Assembly (NCBI GenBank): GCA_016790575.1 | Contig: JAEUOU010000018.1 | Location: 1-64,000, forward strand | DNA from: Burkholderiaceae bacterium | GTDB lineage: Bacteria; Pseudomonadota; Gammaproteobacteria; Burkholderiales; Burkholderiaceae_C | DNA length: 64,000 nucleotides | Direction of reading: 5' to 3' | Shown: positions 33,084-42,586 of the stretch, one piece after another | Numbering within the stretch: the first letter of the stretch is position 1 | Layout: each line of letters begins with the position of its first letter | The notes under the pieces: generated by a model | What the model was told of the DNA's origin: nothing | What the model saw: only the letters and a program-made list of their open reading frames with translations | The model's database searches: none | Made by a program: the position numbers and the translations under genes

Positions 33084-35777
33084 GTGAGTATTCGAAATCT
33101 GGACTCGCTGCTCGATCCGTCCTCGGTGGTGGTGATTGGTGCATCGCCCCGTTTGGCAAGTGTCGGCGCCACGGTCTGGCGCAACATGCTGACGGCCGGT
33201 TTCAAAGGGCCGGTGATGGCGGTGAATCCTAAGTACCGGGAGCTGGACGGACAGCGCTGTTACGCCCGGGTAGATGAACTTCCCCAAGCGCCTGAACTGG
33301 CCGTTATCTGTACGCCGGCTCCGACCGTTGCAGCTCTGGTGCACGAGCTTGGATCCCGCGGTACCAAGGCGGCGGTGGTCTTGACCGCCGGTCTGACGGC
33401 CTCGGACAAGCAGGCGGTTCGTGACGCCGCCCGTCCGTATCTGCTGCGCTTGCTGGGTCCCAACTGTATCGGGCTGATCGCACCCCATGCGGGACTCAAC
33501 GCGAGTTTCTCGCATGTCGGCGCCGATCGCGGCGATCTCGCTTTTGTCTCGCAGTCGGGCGCCTTGGTGACTGCCATGCTGGATTGGGCCCGGGCGCAGC
33601 GAATCGGGTTTTCGCAGGTGGTTTCGTTGGGGGAACATATCGATGTCGACTTCGGGGACATGCTGGACTTCCTGGCCACCGATTGCCGGACGCGGGCGGT
33701 GCTTATGTATGTCGAGTCCATCGAATCGCCCCGCAAATTCATGTCGGCCGCGCGGGCGGCAGCCCGCAACAAGCCGGTCATTGTGGTCAAGAGCGGACGA
33801 TCAGAGCGGGGTCAAAGGGCTGCCGCGTCTCACACGGGCGCTCTGGCAGGAGCGGACAGTGTCTATGACGCGGCAATTTCCCGGGCCGGCATGTTGCGCG
33901 TGGATACCCTGCAGGACCTGTTCCTGGCGGCCGAGACACTGACCCGGTTTCGAGCCAACCGCAGCGAGCGGCTGACCATCCTGACAAACGGGGGCGGTGC
34001 CGGTGTCATGGCGGCCGACGCGGCGGCCCGATCGGATGTTCCGCTGGCGGAGTTGTCAGCAGAAACCGTGTCGCGGCTTGACGCTGTTTTGCCTGGCAAC
34101 TGGTCACAGAGCAACCCGGTCGACATCATCGGTGATGCGCCGGTGGACCGGTATTTGCGGGCATTCGAAGTGCTTGCCGACGATCCGCAGGCCGGCGCCG
34201 TTCTTTTCATTCACGCACCGACGGCGATTGTTCCGAGTGCCGACATTGCTCGCGCGGTTGCTGTCATGCCCAAACCGCTGACAGGACGTCTGTTCAGCTC
34301 CTGGCTGGGTGGTCAGGGTGTCGCCGAGGCCCGCGACGTTTTCTCCCAGGCCGGTATTGCCGGCTTTGCGACCCCGGAAGACGCGGTCAAGGCGTTTGGC
34401 ATGCTGCGGGCCTATCACCGCAACCAGGAGGAACTGATTGAGGCGCCTCCTGCGGACGCTTCGCCGCTGGGGGCCGCAGCAGCCAGCATGGACATCAAGG
34501 CAGCGCGTCAGGTCATCCGCGATGTTCTGGATCAGGGGCGCGAACTGCTGACCGAGCCGGAGGCGAAAGCCGTTCTTCAGGCCTGTGGTGTGCCGGTCGC
34601 GTCTACTCGCACGGTTGCTGCCGATCCGCAGATGGCGGCATCCGTCGCCGACGAAATCGGATATCCCGTGGTTCTGAAAATTCTTTCGCCGGAGATCTCG
34701 CACAAATCGGACGTGGGTGGAGTCGTACTGGGACTTGACCACAGGGATGCCGTGGTCGAGGCGGCGCGGTCCATGCTGGAGCGGGTTGCCCGCTTGCGTC
34801 CGGATGCTCGGCGCGTTGGCCTCACGGTTCAGCGTCAGGTTCGGCGTCGCCACGGACAAGAGCTGATCATTGGCTCTGCGGTGGACCCGGTCTTCGGCCC
34901 GGTCATCCTTTTCGGGCAAGGGGGAACCGCGGTCGAACTGGTTGCTGATCGTGCGATTGCCCTTCCGCCGCTCAACGAACCACTGGCCCGCTCGCTGGTT
35001 GCACGGACGCGGGTTTCGCGCCTGCTGCGTGGATGGCGTGACGTGCCGCCTGCTGACCTCGAATCGGTACACCGGACCCTGATTCAGGTGTCGCAGATGC
35101 TGGCTGATTTGCCCGAACTGGCCGAAATCGACATCAATCCGCTGATTGCGAGCCCGGAGGGCGTGGTCGCCCTGGACGCGCGAATTCGTGTGACTGCACA
35201 AAACGCGGGCGGGGCGGCCCGGTTTGCCATTCGTCCCTATCCCGCTGAACTCGTCGAAACCGTCGTCTGGAAAGGCCGAGAGCTTGTGTTGCGGCCAATT
35301 CGCCCGGATGACGAACTGCGCCATATCGAGTTTCTGACGCATCTTGACCCGGAAGACATCCGCTTGCGGATTTTCTACACCCGCAGAACCATGGAGCGCA
35401 GCGAACTGGCGCGGCTGACCCAGATCGACTACACCCGCGAGATGGCCTTCATTGCGGTTGCGGCCGGGCCTGATGGACTCTTGCAGACCCTGGGGGTCGC
35501 CCGGGCAATGACGGATCCGGACAATATCAGTGCCGAATTCGGTGTCATCGTTCGTTCGGAGCTCAAAGGGGGGGGATTAGGCCGCATTCTGATGGACAAA
35601 CTGATCCGTTATCTGCGGGCGAACGGGACACGGCGACTGGAAGCGGTCGTCTTGCAGGAGAACACCCGCATGCTGGAGATGGCGCGGCGACTCGGCCTGC
35701 GCGATGCTCCGGAACAGCCCGAGTTTGATACCCGGGCCCTGGTCATGGACCTTCAGGACGAGGCTGCGTTGGCCTGA
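33084..35777 (+). CDS. ADP-forming acyl-CoA synthetase fused to GNAT acetyltransferase (Pat-like)
   Basis: An 897-residue protein. CoA-binding domain (LLDPSSVVVIGASPRLASVG), succinyl-CoA-synthetase-like domains to about residue 460, ATP-grasp domain about 480-700 (EAKAVLQACGVPVAS, GYPVVLKILSPEISHKSDVGGV) and a C-terminal GNAT domain about 720-897 (ELVLRPIRPDDELRHIEFL). Same layout as the lysine acetyltransferase Pat/PatZ. Here SHTGALAG with His250 is kept, whereas I recall Pat having lost this residue; the synthetase may be active. GTG 33084 has TGGAG 8 nt upstream; GTG 33075 is an alternative. Confidence 0.85.
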   Translation: MSIRNLDSLLDPSSVVVIGASPRLASVGATVWRNMLTAGFKGPVMAVNPKYRELDGQRCYARVDELPQAPELAVICTPAPTVAALVHELGSRGTKAAVVLTAGLTASDKQAVRDAARPYLLRLLGPNCIGLIAPHAGLNASFSHVGADRGDLAFVSQSGALVTAMLDWARAQRIGFSQVVSLGEHIDVDFGDMLDFLATDCRTRAVLMYVESIESPRKFMSAARAAARNKPVIVVKSGRSERGQRAAASHTGALAGADSVYDAAISRAGMLRVDTLQDLFLAAETLTRFRANRSERLTILTNGGGAGVMAADAAARSDVPLAELSAETVSRLDAVLPGNWSQSNPVDIIGDAPVDRYLRAFEVLADDPQAGAVLFIHAPTAIVPSADIARAVAVMPKPLTGRLFSSWLGGQGVAEARDVFSQAGIAGFATPEDAVKAFGMLRAYHRNQEELIEAPPADASPLGAAAASMDIKAARQVIRDVLDQGRELLTEPEAKAVLQACGVPVASTRTVAADPQMAASVADEIGYPVVLKILSPEISHKSDVGGVVLGLDHRDAVVEAARSMLERVARLRPDARRVGLTVQRQVRRRHGQELIIGSAVDPVFGPVILFGQGGTAVELVADRAIALPPLNEPLARSLVARTRVSRLLRGWRDVPPADLESVHRTLIQVSQMLADLPELAEIDINPLIASPEGVVALDARIRVTAQNAGGAARFAIRPYPAELVETVVWKGRELVLRPIRPDDELRHIEFLTHLDPEDIRLRIFYTRRTMERSELARLTQIDYTREMAFIAVAAGPDGLLQTLGVARAMTDPDNISAEFGVIVRSELKGGGLGRILMDKLIRYLRANGTRRLEAVVLQENTRMLEMARRLGLRDAPEQPEFDTRALVMDLQDEAALA

Positions 35778-36691
35778 CCGGTCTGCCAAGTTTCGGCCAG
35801 GCGGGCGGTGACCCAAAGCGCGGTGTTCGCCGGGGTCGCAATGCCCAGCGCCTTCCCCCTGCGGGCGATGTGGCCGTTGAGGTAGTCGATTTCGCTGGGC
35901 CTTCCGCGCATGAGATCCTGCGCAGTCGACGAGTGCTGTCGGGGCATCGTTTCGGCAATGCGGCGCACCGCCAGCCTGATATCCCCGGGTATGGCGACAC
36001 CGTCTGCCGCCGCCACGGCCTCACATTCGGCCACGACGGCCTCCATGACGTCCTCGACGCCAGGCTGGCGAATCAGGTCACCATAGGCCATGTGTCCTGC
36101 CGCTGACAAGGCGTTGTAGGCGCAATTGAGGATCAGCTTCGCCCACAACGCGCCGCGGACGTTTTCGTCCATGATGGCCGCAATGCCGGCGGCGCGGAAT
36201 GCCTGACCGACGCGCTCGGGCATGGCTGCGCGCTCGATGACCAATTCCCCACGGCCGTGATGCCGCACGTGGCCAGGGCCAGCCATCTCCGACGCGACAT
36301 AGACCACAGCGGACGAGACTTTGAAACCGGGTAAGACCGCACGCAGTCGCTCAGCGTTGTCAACCCCGTTCTGAAGGCAGATGATCACGGTGCCCGGTGC
36401 AAGATGAGGGTGCATTTGCTGGCCGGCGCGCTCGGTGTCCGGGGACTTCACGGCGAGCAGAATCAGTTCGGCGTCGAGAACCCCAACGGGTTCCGTGGTC
36501 GCCTGGACCGCCACTTTGATATCGAAGTCCCGCGACTGAAGTCGAATGCCTCGCGCATTTATCGCTTGGACGTGTTCGGGGCGTCCGATCACGGTGACCT
36601 GATGGCCGGCCCTGGCCAACAACGCGCCGTAATAACAGCCGACCGCGCCTGCGCCATAGACGGCAACGTTCAGTGGCCGGTCCGTGGGCAT
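35753..36691 (-). CDS. Ketopantoate reductase-family protein
   Basis: A 312-residue NADPH-dependent reductase of the ApbA/PanE family: VAVYGAGAVGCYYGALLARAGHQVTVIGR at the N-terminus, LAVKSPDT, CLQNGVDN and the catalytic Lys in ALWAKLILNCAYNALSA. May reduce ketopantoate to pantoate, but many paralogues act on other 2-oxoacids, so no symbol is given. The 3' end overlaps the synthetase-GNAT gene by 25 bp (convergent). Follows a small unknown gene with a 2-bp gap. Confidence 0.88.
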   Translation of the reverse strand: MPTDRPLNVAVYGAGAVGCYYGALLARAGHQVTVIGRPEHVQAINARGIRLQSRDFDIKVAVQATTEPVGVLDAELILLAVKSPDTERAGQQMHPHLAPGTVIICLQNGVDNAERLRAVLPGFKVSSAVVYVASEMAGPGHVRHHGRGELVIERAAMPERVGQAFRAAGIAAIMDENVRGALWAKLILNCAYNALSAAGHMAYGDLIRQPGVEDVMEAVVAECEAVAAADGVAIPGDIRLAVRRIAETMPRQHSSTAQDLMRGRPSEIDYLNGHIARRGKALGIATPANTALWVTARLAETWQTGQANAASS

Positions 36692-36693
36692 GG

Positions 36694-36993
36694 TCAGACC
36701 GGATCCGCCAGCAGCTTGGAGATTGCCGCGATATGGGCAGCGCTGGGCTTCTCCGCCGGCATGTCGTCTTCTGCGGCGCTGGCGTTTTCATGAGCCTGGA
36801 TGGCTGCGACCATGGCGTACTGATTTTCCCAGGACAGGGTTTTGCCTTCAGGGCACATGTCGCGCAGGGTCCCGAACCAGTAGTAGCCGTCTGCGCCACC
36901 AAACAAGCGGTCAATGCCGCCCGCATCGCCGGTCTTGAGACCTTGCGCGGAAAGTATGAGTTTGAGCTTGTGGTGGGAAAGGGAGTAATGCAT
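36694..36993 (-). CDS. Small protein of unknown function upstream of the PanE-family gene
   Basis: A 99-residue soluble protein (MHYSLSHHKLKLILSAQGLK...GYYWFGTLRDMCPEGKTLSWENQYAMVAAIQAHENAS). No motif recognised. It ends 2 bp before the PanE-family ATG on the same strand, so the two are probably co-transcribed. The 230 bp upstream (36994-37223) holds no other gene. Confidence 0.65.
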   Translation of the reverse strand: MHYSLSHHKLKLILSAQGLKTGDAGGIDRLFGGADGYYWFGTLRDMCPEGKTLSWENQYAMVAAIQAHENASAAEDDMPAEKPSAAHIAAISKLLADPV

Positions 36994-37223
36994 GGGGTTC
37001 GATTTTTTCGGTTTGGCGGGTAGGTCGAGGACGGATTCTACGGACCGTCAGAATCCTCACCCCTCGGTGGCAAACCGCCTCAAACTGCGGAAGTAGCCAT
37101 ACTGGCTGAGTGGTTAATTTGCACGAAACTGGATATAAACAGACCGAAAAGAAACAATGTGACCGAGCAGTAAAAAAATAGTCTCATCAATTCCGGTCTT
37201 CAAAGTCGAATCAGAGGAAGCTT

Positions 37224-38624
37224 ATGTACAACGATGTCTCGGGTCTTGCGCTGGGTGGTGGTCCGGGAGGGCGGCGGGTCGCTGTCGTCGGATCTGGCGT
37301 GGCGGGGCTTGGCGCGGCCCATGCCCTTCGCCACCGAGCCGATGTGACCCTTTTCGAGTCTGCGGAGTGGTTTGGTGGTCACGCGCATACGGTCGACGTG
37401 ACATTGCGCGATCGCGACGGTGCGGAACAGACGTTTGGCGTTGACACCGGATTTCTGGTTTTGAATGAGCGGACCTATCCGCAACTCCTGGCGCTGTTTT
37501 CCGAGCTCGGGGTGGCTATTGCGCCTTCGGATATGTCGTTTTCGGTTCAGGCTCCCGGAGCGGGGCTTGGCGGCGGAACGCTGGAATGGAGCGGCTCAAA
37601 CCTGCGGACATTGTTCGCCCAACCGAGCAATCTGATTCGACCGCGTTTCTGGGGCATGTTGCTTGAAATCGTCCGGTTCAACCGCCTGTGTACCCGTTTG
37701 GCGGCGGAGCGACTGGATGACGCGGCCTGCCAGGATATGGAGGAGCCGCTCGAACAGTTTCTGAACAGGAACGGCTTCTCCGCAGCGTTTCGCGATTGGT
37801 ACCTGTTACCGATGCTGGGCTGCATCTGGAGCTGTCCGACCGATCAGATGTTGCGGTTTCCGGTCGTGACGATGGTCCGCTTCTGTCACAACCATGGTTT
37901 GATTCAGATCGAAAATCGTCCCCAGTGGTATACGGTGCCTGGCGGCTCGCGCAACTATGTTGAACGGCTGATTGCGCGTTTGGGTGACGTGAGGCTGAGA
38001 ACGCCGGTACGCCGGATTCTGCGGACGCCGGGCTCGGTGACCCTTGTCACGGACCAAGGCGCGGAACGCTTCGATGCCGTCGTGCTGGCCTGTCACACCG
38101 ACCAGGCACTTCGTTTGCTGGGCGCGGGCGCAACCGAATCTGAACGCTCCGTGCTTGGAGCGATCCGTTATCAGCCGAACCGGGCGGTGCTGCACACCGA
38201 CGCTTCGGTCATGCCGAAATCTGGCAAGGCCTGGGCGGCGTGGAACTATGTCCGTGCCAGCGATCGTGAACAGGAGGCATCCAGGGTTAGCCTCCACTAC
38301 TGGATCAACCGGCTACAGCCACTGCCGGTGGAGCAGCCGGTGATCGTTTCGCTCAACCCGCTGGAATCGATCGATCCTTCCCTGGTATTGGGGGAATGGA
38401 CCTATGACCATCCTGTGTTTGACCTTGGGGCGATCCGGGCGCAAGCGCAGATCGAGGCAATTCAGGGTACTGAACAAACCTGGTATGCCGGGGCCTGGTG
38501 CGGCTACGGATTTCACGAGGATGGTCTCAAGAGCGGACAACAGGTGGCCGGGCAGATGGCGAACCATCCCGGTCTGGCCCGCCATTTCCGCGGTTCCGCA
38601 AAGGCGGTGGCGGGAGAGGCGTGA
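37224..38624 (+). CDS. FAD-dependent oxidoreductase of the lipid-modification operon (UfaD-like)
   Basis: A 466-residue flavoprotein: VAVVGSGVAGLGAAHALRHRADVTLFESAEWFGGHAHTVDV, then GVDTGFLVLNERTYPQL and the C-terminal WYAGAWCGYGFHEDGLKSG. This family is regularly encoded next to Cfa-like methyltransferases; the furan fatty-acid desaturase UfaD is, to my knowledge, of this type. First gene of an eight-gene operon, with GAGGAAG before ATG 37224. Confidence 0.85.
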   Translation: MYNDVSGLALGGGPGGRRVAVVGSGVAGLGAAHALRHRADVTLFESAEWFGGHAHTVDVTLRDRDGAEQTFGVDTGFLVLNERTYPQLLALFSELGVAIAPSDMSFSVQAPGAGLGGGTLEWSGSNLRTLFAQPSNLIRPRFWGMLLEIVRFNRLCTRLAAERLDDAACQDMEEPLEQFLNRNGFSAAFRDWYLLPMLGCIWSCPTDQMLRFPVVTMVRFCHNHGLIQIENRPQWYTVPGGSRNYVERLIARLGDVRLRTPVRRILRTPGSVTLVTDQGAERFDAVVLACHTDQALRLLGAGATESERSVLGAIRYQPNRAVLHTDASVMPKSGKAWAAWNYVRASDREQEASRVSLHYWINRLQPLPVEQPVIVSLNPLESIDPSLVLGEWTYDHPVFDLGAIRAQAQIEAIQGTEQTWYAGAWCGYGFHEDGLKSGQQVAGQMANHPGLARHFRGSAKAVAGEA

Positions 38625-39451
38625 TGAGCCCGGCACGCCTTTCTCCGCCGTCCAGCGACGGTGTAGCAGGAATCGCCTTTGGCGAGGTCCGTCACTCGCG
38701 CGCCGAACCTCAGCCCAACGCATTCAACTACCCGGTTTTCTTCCTGTGGTTGCCCATGCGATCCTTGCGAGACACCGCCTCGCCCGTCTTGCACCGCAAT
38801 CGTGGTGGAGCCCTCAGTTTCCATGACCGCGACCATGGCGACGGACGGGACGACTCCCTTCAATGGCTTGACGAAGTTCTGGCCCGCCATGGTGTGGATG
38901 ACGTCACTGGTGAAGTATGGCTCCTGACCTTTCCGCGAGTCCTTGGTTTTGTCTTCAAGCCGGTCAGTTTCTGGTTCTGTCATCGTCGGGACGGACGCCT
39001 GCGCGCGGTGCTTGCTGAAGTCAACAATACCTTCGGGGAGCGTCACTTCTACCTCCTGGACGCGCCCCGGTACGGCGTTGACTGTGAAGCAGAAAAGGCA
39101 TTTCACGTCTCGCCGTTCTGCCCGGTTCAGGGCAGGTACCGCTTTCGATTTATGGCGACCGCCGGCGGTTCAGGTCCGGCGTCGCCGCCGCGGGTTGTCG
39201 CGCGCATCGAATATTTCACTGATGCTGCCCAGGAAAGCCCTGTGCTGACCACGAGCATCAGCGGCGCCGTCAGTGCGTTGAATCCGGCGACGCGGTGGCG
39301 AGCCATCCTTGGTTACCCCGCCATGACCGCGCTGGTGGTGGCTCGGATCCACTGGCAGGCGCTGAAGCTGTGGCTGAAGCGCCTCCCCTTCTACCGACAG
39401 CCCCCGGCTCCGCCGCGACAGGTGACCCTGGTCGCTGGCAAATCGAACTGA
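38624..39451 (+). CDS. DUF1365 protein
   Basis: A 275-residue protein of the DUF1365 family (GEVRHSRAEPQPNAFNYPVFFLWLPM, LTFPRVLGFVFKPVSFWFCH, NTFGERHFYLL, KAFHVSPF). Biochemical role unproven; the family nearly always accompanies the FAD protein and the Cfa-like enzyme. ATG overlaps the preceding stop by one base (TGATG). Confidence 0.9.
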   Translation: MSPARLSPPSSDGVAGIAFGEVRHSRAEPQPNAFNYPVFFLWLPMRSLRDTASPVLHRNRGGALSFHDRDHGDGRDDSLQWLDEVLARHGVDDVTGEVWLLTFPRVLGFVFKPVSFWFCHRRDGRLRAVLAEVNNTFGERHFYLLDAPRYGVDCEAEKAFHVSPFCPVQGRYRFRFMATAGGSGPASPPRVVARIEYFTDAAQESPVLTTSISGAVSALNPATRWRAILGYPAMTALVVARIHWQALKLWLKRLPFYRQPPAPPRQVTLVAGKSN

Positions 39452-39467
39452 AAAGGAAACGATAGCG

Positions 39468-40697
39468 ATGAATAGCAGCAGCTTGCCGGCCCGCAGTGCC
39501 AACGACGTATCCGCCAGAAACGTACCGGCGGTCGCACGACCTGCCCTCAGGTGTCTTCAAACCATCGAACACGGAAGCCTTTCACTGACACTTCCCGACG
39601 GTTCCGTCAGTCGATTCGGGGTGGAGGGTGGCGCCCACGCCAACCTTCGCTTGAACAACTGGCGGCTCTTCGCCGAAGTGCTCAAGTCCGGCGATATCGG
39701 AATGGCGGAATCGTTCTTTCGGGGCGATTGGTCGACGCCGGACCTGGCGCAACTGCTCACTTTGCTATTACGTAATCGTGTTCATCTGGAGTCGCTGATC
39801 CACGGCAGCTGGTGGGGCGGACTGATCTACCGCCTGCGTCATCGGTTCAACCGCAACAGCCGCGCAAACAGCCGCAAGAATATTCACGCGCATTACGACC
39901 TGGGCAACGCTTTTTACGCGCTCTGGCTCGACCCAACGCACAACTATTCTTCGGCCTGGTTCGAATCCCCGGATTTGAACATGGAGGCGGCGCAACATGC
40001 CAAGGTGCGGCGGGCGCTGGCGATGGCTGGGGTTCGGGCTGGTGATCGGGTGCTGGAGATTGGCTGCGGTTGGGGCGCACTGGCCGAGAAGGCAGCTCTC
40101 GAGTTCGAAGCCAACGTGGTTGGGGTGACTCTGTCGACCGAACAGCTGGCGTACGCGCGAGAGAGGCTTGACCGGCTTGGGGCAGGGAACCGCGCGGACC
40201 TTCGATTGCAGGACTATCGCGACATCGCCGATGAGCCGTTCGATGCAATCTGTTCCATCGAGATGGTGGAAGCCGTCGGGCACGAGTACTGGCCGACCTA
40301 CTTCGAACAGGTGAGCCGCCTGCTCAAACCGGGGGGGCGAGCCTGCATTCAGAGCATCGTGATCGCCGATGAGCATTTCGCGCGCTATTTGTCCGGTACG
40401 GACTTTATCCAGCAATACATTTTCCCCGGTGGTTGTCTGCCGAGCCCTTCCGCCTTCCGTGCGAATGCCGCAAGAGCCGGTCTTGAGGTCGTTGACGAGC
40501 TGTGTTTCGGCAAGGACTACGCTCACACGCTGCGATGGTGGCGCGAGCGATTCATGCAAAGAAAAGACGAGGTGCTGTCTTTAGGATTCGACGCGCGGTT
40601 TCTGCGGATCTGGGAGTTCTACCTGGCGTATTGTGAAGCCGCTTTTCTGGACGGCAGCACCGATGTCGTGCAGTTCACCTTGCGCAAGCCGGGGTGA
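39468..40697 (+). CDS. Cyclopropane-fatty-acid synthase-like SAM methyltransferase
   Basis: A 409-residue enzyme that methylates or cyclopropanates unsaturated phospholipid acyl chains. SAM motif VLEIGCGWGALAE, SKNIHAHYDLGNAFYALWLD-type segment, EMVEAVGHEYWPTYFE and YIFPGGCLPS are typical. In the operon context it may be the UfaM-type methylase of furan fatty-acid formation instead of a true Cfa. ATG 39468 follows an AAGGAAACGA-type site. Confidence 0.92.
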   Translation: MNSSSLPARSANDVSARNVPAVARPALRCLQTIEHGSLSLTLPDGSVSRFGVEGGAHANLRLNNWRLFAEVLKSGDIGMAESFFRGDWSTPDLAQLLTLLLRNRVHLESLIHGSWWGGLIYRLRHRFNRNSRANSRKNIHAHYDLGNAFYALWLDPTHNYSSAWFESPDLNMEAAQHAKVRRALAMAGVRAGDRVLEIGCGWGALAEKAALEFEANVVGVTLSTEQLAYARERLDRLGAGNRADLRLQDYRDIADEPFDAICSIEMVEAVGHEYWPTYFEQVSRLLKPGGRACIQSIVIADEHFARYLSGTDFIQQYIFPGGCLPSPSAFRANAARAGLEVVDELCFGKDYAHTLRWWRERFMQRKDEVLSLGFDARFLRIWEFYLAYCEAAFLDGSTDVVQFTLRKPG

Positions 40698-40700
40698 ATC

Positions 40701-41267
40701 ATGCGCTGCATATCTTTTTTCCGTACCTTGTTCTTGTCAGCCGTGATTCTCCTTTGCGCGGGGGCGGCCGTCGCAGCAGAACCGGGCGATGCCGCAGCCG
40801 CGCTTCGCGACAAGACCGCCACCGGCTCGGGCACGCTTCGGTTCCTGGGCGTACCGATCTACGACGCGATCCTGTTCTCCTCAAGCGGCGCTGACCTTCG
40901 GCGATTTGAAGCCCATCCACTTGCGCTTGAACTGACCTACCGCCGTGCGCTCAAAGGTGCTGCCATCGCTGAGCGGTCGCTGAAAGAAATGGCAGACCAA
41001 GGTCCGATTGATCCGCCACGAGCGACACGTTGGCTTGCGCAAATGACGGCCGCATTTCCTGATGTCAACCCGGGCGATCGGTTGCTGGGAACCCATCACC
41101 CGGTCACGGGAGCGCGGTTCTATTTCAACGGGCGCCTGAAAGCCTCGATCGACGACGCTGAGTTCTCCCGGCGCTTCTTTGCTATCTGGCTGTCGCCCCA
41201 AACATCGCAGCCGGGCCTGCGGGACGCGTTGCTCTCAGGTCCTCGTCCGGTCATTGGAGCGCGGTAA
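40701..41267 (+). CDS. Exported chalcone isomerase-like protein (operon copy)
   Basis: A 188-residue protein with a signal peptide (TLFLSAVILLCAGAAVAA) and a chalcone-isomerase-like fold (GSGTLRFLGVPIYDAILFSSSG; DDAEFSRRFFAIWLSPQTSQPGLRDALL). Such proteins recur in this cluster type and may bind fatty acids. The ATG follows the Cfa-like stop by 3 bp. Confidence 0.85.
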   Translation: MRCISFFRTLFLSAVILLCAGAAVAAEPGDAAAALRDKTATGSGTLRFLGVPIYDAILFSSSGADLRRFEAHPLALELTYRRALKGAAIAERSLKEMADQGPIDPPRATRWLAQMTAAFPDVNPGDRLLGTHHPVTGARFYFNGRLKASIDDAEFSRRFFAIWLSPQTSQPGLRDALLSGPRPVIGAR

Positions 41268-42586
41268 TGCACATACCCGGGAATCCAGCGGCTCTGTTCG
41301 TCGGATCTGGCGGGTGGAGACACGGCATTGCCTATGGATTCCTTGGATTGCCCTTGGCTTTCGTCGCCTTGCCCTTGTACGTGCTCTTGCCAAACCACTA
41401 CGCCCGCGCGTTCGGCGCGCCATTGGCGGCACTCGGGATGGTTCTGCTGCTCGCGCGGCTTTTTGATGCAGTACTCGATCCTTTGATTGGCCGCTGGTGC
41501 GATCGCTTGGCTGCCCGCTCGTCGGGGGCGCTTCTGGCTGTCGCTGGGGGTAGCGGATTGATCCTCGTGGGGGGATTTGGCGCCCTGTTTTTTCCGCCGC
41601 TGTCCGTGGTGACTGCCGGCACGGGCGCTATTCTGATGTGGGCGGGGGTATCGCTTGTGTTCACGTACACGGCGTACAGTGTGGTTGCGGTGGCCCATCA
41701 GGCATGGGGAGCGCGCTTGGGCGGAACGGAGACTCAGCGCAGCCGCGTGGTCGCATGGCGGGAGGGGGCGGCGGTTGTGGGTGTTTTGCTTGCTGCCGTT
41801 TTGCCGTCCGTTGCCGGACTGGCGCCAACTGTTGGGGTATTCGCCCTGTTACTTGCCGTCGGCTGGGTCTGTTGGGCACGCAGCGTTTCACCTCCGCTCG
41901 GGCAGACCGCGCTGACGAACGCGACATTCTCCCCGTGGGGCCAGGGGCCTTTCCGACGACTGATGGCGGTTTTCCTCATCAACGGCATTGCCAGTGCGAT
42001 CCCCGCCACGCTGGTGCTGTTTTTCGTTCAGGATCGACTTCAGGCATCCCCGCAACTGGAGCCGCTATTCCTGTTGACCTATTTCGCGTGTGCTGCGATG
42101 TCGATACCCGCTTGGACGTGGAGTGTCGCCCGGTTTGGTCTCGCTCGCAGCTGGCGAGCCGGAATGTTGCTTTCGGTTGGTGTATTTGTGTGGGCGGCGA
42201 CTCTGGGAGCTGGGGACCTTCTGCCATTTTTTGTTGTCTGCGCCCTGTCCGGGTTTGCGGTAGGTGCCGATCTGACCATGCCAAGTGCTCTGCTCGCCGG
42301 CATTGTTGACGACTGCGGTGAACGCGGCAAGCGTGAAGGCGCGTTCTTCGGATGGTGGAACTTTGCTGCCAAGCTGAATCTGGCGCTGGCGGCCGGATTG
42401 GCGTTGCCCATGCTCGCGTGGTTTGGCTATACCCCGGGCGATCGCGCGCCAGAGGGGCTGGTCGCATTGACGTTTGCCTATTGCGTGCTGCCCTGCGCGC
42501 TCAAGTTGCTGGCCGCTGCGGCGCTGCAGTTTGCAATCATCACGCCTGCTGGTCGCAGGTCCCTTACCAACGAGGTTTCGCAATGA
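41267..42586 (+). CDS. MFS transporter of the lipid-modification operon
   Basis: A 439-residue polytopic protein of the GPH/MFS-2 type (AYGFLGLPLAFVALPLYVLLPNHYA, LARLFDAVLDPLIGRWCDR). The DPLIGRWCD segment matches glycoside-pentoside-hexuronide/lysolipid-type carriers. Substrate unknown; a lipid is suggested by context. ATG overlaps the preceding stop (TAATG). Confidence 0.87.
   Translation: MHIPGNPAALFVGSGGWRHGIAYGFLGLPLAFVALPLYVLLPNHYARAFGAPLAALGMVLLLARLFDAVLDPLIGRWCDRLAARSSGALLAVAGGSGLILVGGFGALFFPPLSVVTAGTGAILMWAGVSLVFTYTAYSVVAVAHQAWGARLGGTETQRSRVVAWREGAAVVGVLLAAVLPSVAGLAPTVGVFALLLAVGWVCWARSVSPPLGQTALTNATFSPWGQGPFRRLMAVFLINGIASAIPATLVLFFVQDRLQASPQLEPLFLLTYFACAAMSIPAWTWSVARFGLARSWRAGMLLSVGVFVWAATLGAGDLLPFFVVCALSGFAVGADLTMPSALLAGIVDDCGERGKREGAFFGWWNFAAKLNLALAAGLALPMLAWFGYTPGDRAPEGLVALTFAYCVLPCALKLLAAAALQFAIITPAGRRSLTNEVSQ

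Noticed and set aside
37927..37934. GTATAC in the FAD oxidoreductase gene as another operator
   Set aside because: It is inside coding sequence (QWYTVPGG), far from a start codon, and lacks the flanking TG/CA symmetry.
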